This document shows, piece after piece, positions 8,468 to 14,825 of a DNA stretch of 64,000 bases (positions are counted from its first letter, which is position 1; each line of letters opens with the position of its first letter). The notes beneath the pieces are model-generated. The model did no database searches. It saw only the letters and a program-made list of their open reading frames with translations, and had not been told where the DNA came from. Source of the DNA: Microbacterium sp. BLY (GTDB taxonomy: Bacteria > Actinomycetota > Actinomycetes > Actinomycetales > Microbacteriaceae); NCBI RefSeq assembly GCF_017939615.1, contig NZ_JAGKSR010000002.1, positions 206,607 through 270,606 of the forward strand. Direction: 5' to 3'. Made by a program: the position numbers and the translations under genes.

Positions 8468-8977
8468 GTGGACGATGACAGGCCCTCGGAATCGCCGAGC
8501 GTTCCGATCACGATCGAGGAGATGGTGGACGGATTTCACCGCATGCAGGTCGAGCATGCGCGCGTCGTGCAGCACGTGGGCGTGCAGAGCGGCCTGAACC
8601 CGACCGACGTACGCGTGCTGAAGTACCTCGGCCTGACCACGGCGGGCGACGAGGCCGCGACCCCGAAATCCGTCGGCGCCTACCTGCAGATGAGTCGAGG
8701 AGCTGTCACCGCGCTGCTCGATCGGCTGGAGTCGCGCGGGCTGCTCGAAAGATCCGGCAACCCGAAGGATCGGCGCATCACATTCCTGCGCCTCACCCCG
8801 CAGGGGGTGATGATCGTCGACCGGGTGCGCGACGCGTACGCGCGCGCCATCGAGGCGAGCGTCCGGCCCGAATGGCGCGAGGCGTTCCTGCGGGGGTGCC
8901 ACTCGCTCGGCCGCGAGCTGGATGCTCAGGTCAGCGGGGACATCGCCCGCAGTGCGGTCGACGCAGGGTCCGCGTAG
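8468..8977 (+). CDS. MarR-family transcriptional regulator
   Basis: 169 residues. The winged helix region runs about residues 45-115: VGAYLQMSRGAVTALLDRLE is the recognition part and RSGNPKDRRITFLRLT the wing. The start is the GTG at 8468, 8 nt after a TATAAG box. It probably represses the divergent TasA-like/signal peptidase operon and itself. The end of the gene is followed within 20 bp by the region duplicated upstream of the intact pilin gene. Confidence 0.85.
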   Translation: MDDDRPSESPSVPITIEEMVDGFHRMQVEHARVVQHVGVQSGLNPTDVRVLKYLGLTTAGDEAATPKSVGAYLQMSRGAVTALLDRLESRGLLERSGNPKDRRITFLRLTPQGVMIVDRVRDAYARAIEASVRPEWREAFLRGCHSLGRELDAQVSGDIARSAVDAGSA

Positions 8978-8996
8978 CCGGATCGACGGCGGGCGG

Positions 8997-9129
8997 TGCC
9001 CTGTGGATAACGCCCGCGGAGGTGGCGGCCCCCGGGGCACACTGTCCGCATGATCTCTCGCGCGCGTTCGGTTTTCCGTGCCTTCCACGACGATGAACGG
9101 GGCGACGTCCCGGGATGGGTGCTTGTCAC
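8997..9129 (+). pseudogene. Truncated 5' part of duplicated pilin gene and its promoter (copy A, left)
   Basis: This segment matches 12799-12931 (promoter and first 26-27 codons of the intact pilin gene) without gaps and with only a few substitutions. Homology stops exactly after GTCAC (9125-9129). The rest of copy A resumes at a second GTCAC at 12265-12269, 3.1 kb further on. Confidence 0.85.
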
Positions 9130-9613
9130 CCTCGATGACATGGCGGTTGCCGCAATCTCCCTCTGCCAGGCTGCGGTTACCGCGGTTCGTGCGACAGATG
9201 CCACGGCCGGGGCGCACGATGATCTTGCGCTGGTCCAGGACACCTATGAGTTCCTCGTCGGCGGTAGGTACGCGGCCGCGGCTCCGATTTACGAGCGGGT
9301 GCGAGATCTAGTGCCCGAGGCCGGATCACGCGAGATGATCCGGGCGAGTTCTTACCACGCCCGAAAGATGTTTCACGGCATCGAAGCCGTGCGAGCCGAC
9401 GTCGAAGCCTGGGACGTCTCTTCGTCCTCCGCCGAGTTCGTGTTGGTTCGGCACTGTCTGCTGGACGAGATCGATCGTGCCAGGGCACTCTATGCGAGCC
9501 TTAGCGAGCGTGGCATCGTCGGCGTCTCCGAACTTGCGACGTGGCCGATCCTTTCAGAACTACGGGATGCCATCGCCAACGATGAACAGGCGGGGGCAAA
9601 TTCGGAGGGGTAG
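9050..9613 (+). CDS. Chimeric ORF: pilin N-terminus fused to hypothetical protein
   Basis: 187 residues in one frame. Residues 1-27 are the N-terminus of the Tad pilin-like protein (copy A), and residues 28-187 come from the inserted cassette. The cassette part could start alone at the ATG at 9140. It is soluble, helical and Ala-rich, with a TPR-like stretch (VGGRYAAAAPIYERVRDLVP) and no catalytic motif I recognise. Because the fusion keeps the frame, the pilin promoter could express it. Its native N-terminus may have been lost on insertion. Confidence 0.55.
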   Translation: MISRARSVFRAFHDDERGDVPGWVLVTLDDMAVAAISLCQAAVTAVRATDATAGAHDDLALVQDTYEFLVGGRYAAAAPIYERVRDLVPEAGSREMIRASSYHARKMFHGIEAVRADVEAWDVSSSSAEFVLVRHCLLDEIDRARALYASLSERGIVGVSELATWPILSELRDAIANDEQAGANSEG

Positions 9614-9682
9614 TCTTCGAGCGTGCGCCGTTTGCGACTCTGCTCTGATCCCCACGCAGGGATCTAGCACTATTCACACTGA

Positions 9683-9705
9683 TGACCGGGGGTACACCCT
9701 GGTCA
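9683..9705. terminator. Hairpin between convergent chimeric ORF and arsR
   Basis: A near-perfect inverted repeat with arms TGACC/GGTCA continuing as GGG/CCC around a short loop. It lies between the convergent ORF ending at 9613 and the arsR stop codon, and could terminate both transcripts. Confidence 0.45.
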
Positions 9706-10077
9706 GACGCCGCCCTGAACGGGGGCACCGAGGTTGCCGACAATCCCTGAGATGGAGTCGAGTGCGCCCGGATTGAGGCTGTAGTAGGCCCAGGTTCCTC
9801 GCTTCTCTCGAGACAGAAGCCCGGCGTTCACGAGGATGCGCAGGTGGTGAGAGACCGTCGACTGCTGCAGGCCGAGGGGCTTGGTGAGGTCACAGACACA
9901 GGCTTCACGATCGATGTGCACGGCAACCATTGAGAGGATTCGAAGCCGCGCGGGATCGGCTATGGCTTTCAATGCGAGCGCCGCCTGCTCGGCGGTAGAA
10001 GGATCGATGGGGCTTCCCGCGACCGGCGAGCAGCAGGCCGCGAGGTCGCGGAGGGGCAGCAGGTCGGTCGTTGTCAC
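9703..10077 (-). CDS. arsR: ArsR-family arsenic-responsive repressor
   Basis: 124 residues with a winged HTH (LGLQQSTVSHHLRILVNAGL, about 68-87). The metalloid-binding Cys pair Cys60/Cys62 lies in ACVCDL, the classic ArsR inducer site, and an N-terminal Cys15-Cys16 pair may be a further thiol ligand. The GTG at 10077 was chosen over an ATG at 10218, which would overlap the operator and arsC. It is divergent from arsC with an inverted repeat between them, so As(III) probably releases repression of both. Confidence 0.88.
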   Translation of the reverse strand: MTTTDLLPLRDLAACCSPVAGSPIDPSTAEQAALALKAIADPARLRILSMVAVHIDREACVCDLTKPLGLQQSTVSHHLRILVNAGLLSREKRGTWAYYSLNPGALDSISGIVGNLGAPVQGGV

Positions 10078-10098
10078 ACCTTCATCATCCCATATGCA

Positions 10099-10136
10099 TT
10101 GACAAACGTCGATGTATTGATTCAGGCTTACATCGA
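10099..10136. promoter_or_regulatory. ars promoter and ArsR operator
   Basis: A perfect inverted repeat TCGATGTA (10109-10116) / TACATCGA (10129-10136) with a 12-nt spacer sits between the divergent arsR and arsC genes, just downstream of a consensus TTGACA (10099-10104). The palindrome overlaps the likely -10 region of arsC, as expected for a repressor site. Confidence 0.65.
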
Positions 10137-10161
10137 AGATCATCGATCTAAGGAGTTTCGC

Positions 10162-10563
10162 GTGAGTGATAAGCCCACCGTCCTGTTCGTCTGCGTGCAT
10201 AACGCCGGGCGCTCCCAAATGGCCGCCGGCTTCGCGCGGGCGCTCAGCGGCGGGACGGTAGAAGTTCGATCAGGCGGGTCCGAGCCTGGTGAACAGATCA
10301 ACCCTGCTGCAGTCGAAGTCATGCGCGAGAAGGGGATCGACATCTCTCAAGCGGTGCCACAGATGCTCCTCACGGAGGACGTCCGCGACGCGGACGCCGT
10401 GATCACTATGGGGTGCGGCGACGCGTGCCCGATCTTTCCGGGAAAGCGCTACGAAGACTGGGAGCTCTCGGACCCAGCGGGGCGAGATATTGCCTTCGTC
10501 CGATCGGTCCGAGACGAGATCGAGACGCGTGTGCGCCAGCTTCTCTTGAGCTTGACCAAGTGA
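10162..10563 (+). CDS. arsC: Arsenate reductase, LMW-phosphatase type
   Basis: 133 residues. The P-loop CVHNAGRS (Cys11, Arg17), the resolving cysteines Cys85 and Cys89 (GCGDAC) and SDPAG (Asp104) place it in the low-molecular-weight tyrosine-phosphatase class of arsenate reductases, which reduce As(V) to As(III) using thioredoxin- or mycothiol/mycoredoxin-type electrons. The GTG start at 10162 follows AAGGAG by 7 nt. No arsenite pump or methylase gene is seen in the cassette, so export must rely on genes elsewhere or on the peptide encoded just downstream. Confidence 0.9.
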   Translation: MSDKPTVLFVCVHNAGRSQMAAGFARALSGGTVEVRSGGSEPGEQINPAAVEVMREKGIDISQAVPQMLLTEDVRDADAVITMGCGDACPIFPGKRYEDWELSDPAGRDIAFVRSVRDEIETRVRQLLLSLTK

Positions 10564-10592
10564 CATCGGAGTCAACCGAGGGAGGTGACGAG

Positions 10593-10637
10593 ATGACCGA
10601 GACCGAACCGTGCTGCGGGGGCATTCCCTGCTGCTGA
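10593..10637 (+). CDS. 14-residue Cys-Cys micropeptide in ars operon
   Basis: A 15-codon ORF encodes MTETEPCCGGIPCC. It starts 29 nt after the arsC stop, is preceded by a strong GGGAGGTGA ribosome binding site with good spacing to the ATG, and is followed 15 bp later by a 10-bp-stem terminator hairpin. It is therefore the last cistron of the arsC transcript. Two vicinal Cys pairs in 14 residues suggest thiol binding of As(III) or another soft metal. This is inference: I know of no described protein with this sequence. It could also be the remnant of a truncated gene or a regulatory leader. Confidence 0.55.
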   Translation: MTETEPCCGGIPCC

Positions 10638-10652
10638 GCGATCAGCTCACGA

Positions 10653-10680
10653 CGCCCTCCTGGCGACAGTCAGGAGGGCG
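10653..10680 (+). terminator. Terminator of arsC-micropeptide operon
   Basis: Perfect 10-bp inverted repeat CGCCCTCCTG / CAGGAGGGCG with an 8-nt loop, immediately after the micropeptide stop codon. There is no T-run, as is common in high-GC actinobacteria. Confidence 0.7.
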
Positions 10681-11212
10681 CGGTGTCACCAGACAGGAGT
10701 CACCCTAATGACGAGAGCGATACCCTGGTCGAGGTCGCACAGATGCGGGAGGGGTGGCTTCGTCGTCGCGCGACGCTTGCCGGAATCCCGGCGTCTGCAG
10801 ACCACCGACTCAACCGCTCGGCAAGAGTGCCGGGCCGGCGCCGATCGCGACGACAATCTCGAGAGGCCATACCCGATCGTCATCCTCGTGCGGCGCTCAT
10901 AGCGCTCGGAGCATAACCTGCGGGAGTGCGGCACGATGACGCAGCAGAGTCGCGCGTGACTTGTTCGGCGATGATCGCAACGCGGCTGCTGGGCGTGACA
11001 AGTGTGCTCACTCCACGGTTACCCGCGGCAACGAACTCCACAAAGTCACCCATGGACGTCGCCGCTGTTCTGATTGCGCACTCGGAGTGCTTCCGCGTCA
11101 TGCGATGACGCGAGGATGAAGCTAGATCCAACGACGACGATCTCCGTCTGCACCACCGTCTGCTCTCCCATGCGCGCGACGCTATGACCCTCACATCACC
11201 CGGTGAGGGGGG
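10681..11212. other. Segment without a convincing gene
   Basis: About 530 bp between the ars terminator and the stop of the DUF7882 gene. Short open frames exist on both strands (for example 10708-10902 plus, 10880-11194 minus), but none has a recognisable domain or a good ribosome binding site. The minus-strand frames around 10900-11180 look like a frameshifted coding remnant. I see no RNA gene or repeat here. Confidence 0.5.
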
Positions 11213-11554
11213 TTACTTGTGCGAGGCGGTCTTCAGGTCGTCGTCCAGTGTCGTGCCCTCTCGGGGCTCCGGTGTCAGGTACATGCCGGAGGGGGAGTTC
11301 GCCGTAAATGCGAGTGCATCGACCCATGAGCGGTTGATGGACGAGTGGGCTGCGACTGTGTACTTGAACACCATTGAGGAGGCCGCGTGGATCCACACCG
11401 TGGTTCGTCCTCCACCGAGACTCGCGTCGTCTTTCCATGAGAAAGGGAGAGGTTCTCCGCGGCGCAGTTTCGCGGTGATGACGAGCTGAATGTGGGTGAG
11501 GGCGCGGTCGTCGATGTCGACGCGCGGCCCGTTTTCGTAGATGAACTTACCCAT
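11213..11554 (-). CDS. DUF7882 family protein (second copy)
   Basis: 113 residues. The N-terminus MGKFIYENGPRVDIDDRALT is followed by HIQLVITAKLRRGE, FSWKDD, a TTVWIHAA strand and a Pro-rich tail, matching the family seen at 4341. It has GAGGAAA before the ATG at 11554; longer in-frame starts to 11608 lack support. It is carried inside the cassette inserted in the pilin gene. The function is unknown. Confidence 0.75.
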   Translation of the reverse strand: MGKFIYENGPRVDIDDRALTHIQLVITAKLRRGEPLPFSWKDDASLGGGRTTVWIHAASSMVFKYTVAAHSSINRSWVDALAFTANSPSGMYLTPEPREGTTLDDDLKTASHK

Positions 11555-11735
11555 GGTCGGGTTTCCTCTGCTTGGTTTCTCCACGGAAACCCGTGCCAAG
11601 AGGCGCAACCCGGTCGATCGCTGTGTGGGGATGACCTTACTGTGTCACCATTCAGCCGTCCACGCTAGAGCCGTCCCGCTCCGATACTCCGAGCAGTCTG
11701 TGAACGCGCACATCTTCAGGGCGTACGGTCAGCAA

Positions 11736-12209
11736 ATGGGTACACAACTGAAGAACGACTCCCCGCTCGGCCTCGGCTCCGTCCTGGTCGGCTCGCTGCC
11801 GGCGACACTGATGACAGACAACGCTCCCGACCGCTATACCGTCGAGGCGGTGTTCACACGTCAAGCGGACCGCGACGAGGTCGCCGCGATCCACGACGCG
11901 TCGACCCGCGACTACCTGAAGTCATCCGGGTTCCCCACCGTCGAACTCCGCGTATCAGACCGACGCCTCGAGATCGCCAACACCAACCTTGAAGAACTCC
12001 GCGACGGTCTCGCCAATGTCATCGCAGACCACCTCGCCGCGATCACTCTCAACCTGCGCGCCGAACGAGAACTGGCCGCACTCCGGTTCAGCGAAGCAAC
12101 CGAGCTTGAACAGCGACGCGCAGCGGCAGTCGCGGACCTCGCCGAATCGGTGACCTTCTCCCGCCCCGCCCATCTCCCAGGACACGACGCACTCATCGCC
12201 AACGACTAA
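11736..12209 (+). CDS. Hypothetical protein of the ars cassette
   Basis: 157 residues, soluble, with a beta-rich first half and a long helical segment (about residues 85-140) that may form a coiled coil. The start at 11736 was chosen because the sequence becomes protein-like there; the open frame extends upstream to 11541 over the divergent DUF7882 start. No motif is recognised. Its stop is followed by a GCCGAGG...CCTCGGC hairpin and then the right junction of the insertion at 12265. Confidence 0.5.
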   Translation: MGTQLKNDSPLGLGSVLVGSLPATLMTDNAPDRYTVEAVFTRQADRDEVAAIHDASTRDYLKSSGFPTVELRVSDRRLEIANTNLEELRDGLANVIADHLAAITLNLRAERELAALRFSEATELEQRRAAAVADLAESVTFSRPAHLPGHDALIAND

Positions 12210-12264
12210 GGTTCGACGAGGCCGAGGTGCGGCGCGCCCGCCTCGGCTCCGGCATCAGGACATA

Positions 12265-12369
12265 GTCACGCTGATGACCGCGGGACTCGTGGTACTCATC
12301 TGGGCGGTCGCGGGCCCGGCGCTCACGTCGCTGTTCGAACAGGCCATCCAGCGGGTGTCGGGGCTCTGA
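12265..12369 (+). pseudogene. 3' part of disrupted pilin gene (copy A, right)
   Basis: It matches 12927-13031 of the intact pilin gene base for base and ends at the same stop codon. The start codon and first 26 codons are 3.1 kb upstream at 9050, so this fragment is not expressed as pilin. Confidence 0.85.
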
Positions 12370-12370
12370 C

Positions 12371-12751
12371 GTGCGGCTGTCCGCCGCCCTCGACGAGCGC
12401 GGGTCGAACCCGGTGGAGTTCGTGCTGGTCGGCACGCTGCTGACCGCCCTCACCCTCGCGGTGCTGCAGCTGGCCTTCGCGATCTACGTGCGCAACGTCC
12501 TCCACGACGCGGCCGTCGAGGGGGCGTACTACGCGGCTCTCGCCGACACCACCACGCAGGAGGGGGAGGAGCGGGCGCGCGAGGTCATCCGCCGCGCGCT
12601 CGGTCGCTCGCATGAAGGCGACAGGCGGTGGTTCGCGGTGTGTTCCGTCGAGCGGGCGAGTGTCACGGTCAGAGCCGGAGACAGACATGCGGTGGACGAA
12701 GCCGAACATCTGACCGAGCGTGCGCGGCCGATGAACGGTGAGGACGCGTGA
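12371..12751 (+). pseudogene. TadE-WYL chimera (disrupted tadE copy A)
   Basis: The first 76 codons (12371-12598) are identical at protein level to the intact TadE-like gene at 13033. After 12598 the frame continues into 49 codons resembling the C-terminal end of a WYL regulator (GDRRWFAVCSVERASVTV; compare MRWFAVSRIERARVT in the WYL protein at 5903). The ORF is open (126 residues) but the TadE half lacks its C-terminal domain. Most likely a rearrangement scar rather than a functional fusion. Confidence 0.7.
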
Positions 12752-12851
12752 TGACGGGCTCGCCCGGGGTCGGCCTGGGCCGCCGGGCCGGTGGGTGTTG
12801 CCCTGTGGATAACGTCCGCGGAGGTGGTGACCCCCGGGGCACACTGTCCGC

Positions 12852-13031
12852 ATGATCTCTCGCGCGCGTTCGCTTCTCCGTGCCTTCCACGACGATGAAC
12901 GGGGCGACGTCCCGGGATGGGTGCTTGTCACGCTGATGACCGCGGGACTCGTGGTACTCATCTGGGCGGTCGCGGGCCCGGCGCTCACGTCGCTGTTCGA
13001 ACAGGCCATCCAGCGGGTGTCGGGGCTCTGA
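12852..13031 (+). CDS. Small Tad/Flp pilin-like protein
   Basis: 59 residues: a charged N-terminus (RAFHDDERGD), one hydrophobic segment (about 25-48) and a short C-terminus. This is the size and layout of actinobacterial Flp-type pilins, which lie between tadC and tadE and are cleaved by a prepilin peptidase. The canonical Gly/Glu cleavage motif is not obvious, so it may be a minor or DUF4244-like component. It stops 1 bp before the GTG of the TadE gene. A CACACT box ends 6 nt before the ATG. This is the intact copy. Confidence 0.65.
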   Translation: MISRARSLLRAFHDDERGDVPGWVLVTLMTAGLVVLIWAVAGPALTSLFEQAIQRVSGL

Positions 13032-13032
13032 C

Positions 13033-13431
13033 GTGCGGCTGTCCGCCGCCCTCGACGAGCGCGGGTCGAACCCGGTGGAGTTCGTGCTGGTCGGCACGCT
13101 GCTGACCGCCCTCACCCTCGCGGTGCTGCAGCTGGCCTTCGCGATCTACGTGCGTAACGTCCTCCACGACGCGGCCGTCGAGGGGGCGTACTACGCGGCT
13201 CTCGCCGACACCACCACGCAGGAGGGGGAGGAGCGGGCGCGCGAGGTCATCCGCCGCGCGGTCGGTGCCTCGTATGCGGACGACATCACCGTCGCGCCGT
13301 CCCGGCAGGGCGAGAAGGGCACCGTCGAGGTGTGCATCCGTGCCACGCTTCCGGTGTTCGGGCTGCTCGGGGTGCCTGCCGGACTGCAGGTGGAGGCCCA
13401 GGCCCCGGCGGAGTCGTTCGATGCGGAATGA
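13033..13431 (+). CDS. TadE-like pilus assembly protein
   Basis: 132 residues. The N-terminal DERGSNPVEFVLVGTLLTAL is the typical TadE signature (a short basic tail, ERGS..VEF, one membrane helix about 15-40), followed by an extracytoplasmic domain. The GTG start lies 1 bp after the pilin stop. TadE-type minor pilins are needed for Flp pilus assembly. It overlaps the next gene by 11 bp, and a truncated duplicate lies at 12371. Confidence 0.8.
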   Translation: MRLSAALDERGSNPVEFVLVGTLLTALTLAVLQLAFAIYVRNVLHDAAVEGAYYAALADTTTQEGEERAREVIRRAVGASYADDITVAPSRQGEKGTVEVCIRATLPVFGLLGVPAGLQVEAQAPAESFDAE

Positions 13432-13855
13432 GGCGGGTTCGAGTTCGCTGGAGTTCATCGCGGTCGGCGTCCTGCTGCTCGTCCCGCTCCTCTACCTCGT
13501 GATCGCGATCGGCGCAGTGCAGGAGCAATCCCTGGGCGTCGAAGCCGCCGCGCGTCAGGCCGCCCGGGCCCTCGCGGCGGCGCCGACCACCGCGCAGGGT
13601 GCCGAACGCGGCGAGCAGGTGCTGGCAGGGATCATCGACGAGTACGGCCTCGACCCCGACGCGATCGAGGTCGCCGTCACCTGCACCCCGCGGAGCACGG
13701 CATGCCCCACGGCGGGAGCGACGGTGCGGGTGACGGTCTCGACGCGGGTGGCGCTGCCGCTGGTCCCGAGCGTGCTCGGTCTGGACGAAGCCGTATCGGT
13801 CCCGGTCGAAGCCGTGTCGGTGCAGAAGGTGTCCCGGCGGGGGAGCGACGGATGA
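13421..13855 (+). CDS. TadE/TadF-like pilus protein
   Basis: 144 residues with the same architecture as TadE: NEAGSSSLEFIAVGVLLLVP at the N-terminus, one membrane helix, then an Ala-rich segment and a domain with two Cys (VTCTPRSTAC) likely to form a disulfide outside the membrane. The start ATG at 13421 lies inside the end of the preceding gene, and the gene ends in an ATGA overlap with the next. A second pseudopilin-like component of the Tad machine. Confidence 0.75.
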   Translation: MRNEAGSSSLEFIAVGVLLLVPLLYLVIAIGAVQEQSLGVEAAARQAARALAAAPTTAQGAERGEQVLAGIIDEYGLDPDAIEVAVTCTPRSTACPTAGATVRVTVSTRVALPLVPSVLGLDEAVSVPVEAVSVQKVSRRGSDG

Positions 13856-14292
13856 GAGTGCGTGTTCTCGGACGGGCCGGCAGTGCGGCGGATGCCGACG
13901 ACGGGAGCGTCCTTCTCCTCGTCCTCGGGTATCTCCTGCTCGCGCTGGCCGTGATCTTCGTCTGTGCCTGTGCGACGGATCTCTACGTCGCGCAGAAGCG
14001 CCTGGACGGGCTCGCCGACGCGGCGGCGCTCGCCGGCGCCGACGGGTTCACGGTGCAGGTGGTGGGGGAGACGCCGCAGGCCGCGCTCACCGACGACGGG
14101 GTCTCGGCGGAGGCGCGTCCGCTCGTCAGCGACGCCGGCTTCGAGGCGACCGTCGTCGAGGCGGGCACGCCTGACGGCGTCAGCGCCCGCGTCACGGTCG
14201 CGGCGGTCTGGCACCCGCCGCTGATCTCGCCCTTCGTCCCCGACGGGATGACACTGCAGGCGACCGCGACGAGTCGCACGGCTCTGCGCTGA
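13852..14292 (+). CDS. TadG-like pilus assembly protein
   Basis: 146 residues. The N-terminal DDGSVLLLVLGYLLLALAVIFVC is a membrane helix, followed by DLYVAQKRLDGLADAAALAGAD, the hallmark of the TadG/Tad_N region. It is much shorter than proteobacterial TadG, as is usual for the actinobacterial form. The ATG at 13852 overlaps the previous stop by 4 bp. It is the last gene of the pilus cluster. Confidence 0.75.
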   Translation: MRVRVLGRAGSAADADDGSVLLLVLGYLLLALAVIFVCACATDLYVAQKRLDGLADAAALAGADGFTVQVVGETPQAALTDDGVSAEARPLVSDAGFEATVVEAGTPDGVSARVTVAAVWHPPLISPFVPDGMTLQATATSRTALR

Positions 14293-14417
14293 TTCGTGGC
14301 TGTCGCGCTCTCCGGCGGGAATGCGCTCCCAGGGGACGATGGCGACGATTCGTGATGACATCCGAGTGTCTTCGTGTGAGGTGTTTGATATCTTCCATGT
14401 GTGCGAAATGACGCGAT

Positions 14418-14813
14418 ATGAACCTGCCCCGGACGGTCTTGGCTCTGGTTGCCGCGCTATTCGTCGTGGGGACGAGCGGGTGCGCGGGGTCAGGCGGAGG
14501 TTTCTCCGATCTGACGAGCGCGGCGTCGACGGGCATCGAGCTCCCCGCCGGCCTTCCCGCGAATGTGCTCCAAGGGTTCGAGGTCGACAGCGCGCGCTGG
14601 GTCGGCGCCAGCGGTGACGCGGATGTGTGGGTCGCGCACGGCGAAGAGCATCCGATCTGCTTCCTGACGTCGTCCGGCGACCGCTGGTTCAGCGCATGCG
14701 GAAGCGGCGGCACCTACTCCTTCGGCGATGAGACGTACTGGGTCATTCCCGACGGAGGCGCGGTCCCGGCGGAGGCGGTGCCCATCTCTCGGAACGTGTA
14801 TCGAGCCCCGTAG
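14418..14813 (+). CDS. Small lipoprotein
   Basis: 131 residues with a lipoprotein signal peptide (hydrophobic about 6-20; lipobox GTSGC, Cys22). The mature part is small and beta-rich with two further Cys (CFLTSS, FSACGS), probably disulfide-bonded at the cell surface. A TATCTT box lies about 25 nt upstream in an AT-rich leader. The function is unknown. It is convergent with the MFS gene, 12 bp apart. Confidence 0.7.
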   Translation: MNLPRTVLALVAALFVVGTSGCAGSGGGFSDLTSAASTGIELPAGLPANVLQGFEVDSARWVGASGDADVWVAHGEEHPICFLTSSGDRWFSACGSGGTYSFGDETYWVIPDGGAVPAEAVPISRNVYRAP

Positions 14814-14825
14814 GCGCGCGATCGC

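Larger units (their letters stand above)
9125..12269. mobile_element. Arsenic-resistance cassette inserted in duplicated pilin gene, flanked by GTCAC
   Basis: Compared with the intact pilin gene at 12852-13031, copy A is interrupted between two copies of GTCAC (9125-9129 and 12265-12269), which occurs once in the intact gene. That is the pattern of a 5-bp target-site duplication. The insert of about 3.1 kb carries a hypothetical ORF, arsR, arsC, a Cys-Cys micropeptide, a DUF7882 gene and another hypothetical gene. No transposase, integrase or clear terminal inverted repeats were seen, so the mobilising agent is unknown. Confidence 0.7.
12265..13260. repeat. Tandem duplication, 334-bp arms, offset 662 bp
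   Basis: 12265-12598 and 12927-13260 are the same sequence; by eye they differ at one base (C at 12493, T at 13155). The arms contain the pilin 3' end and the tadE 5' part. Such near-identity implies a recent duplication or gene conversion. Confidence 0.9.

Noticed and set aside
10880..11194. Minus-strand ORF that hints at a stress-protein remnant
   Set aside because: No convincing motif, no ribosome binding site, and the apparent similarity would need frameshifts.
9125..12269. Known insertion sequence or Tn3-type transposon
   Set aside because: A 5-bp repeat fits Tn3-like elements, but no transposase, resolvase or 38-bp inverted repeats are present.
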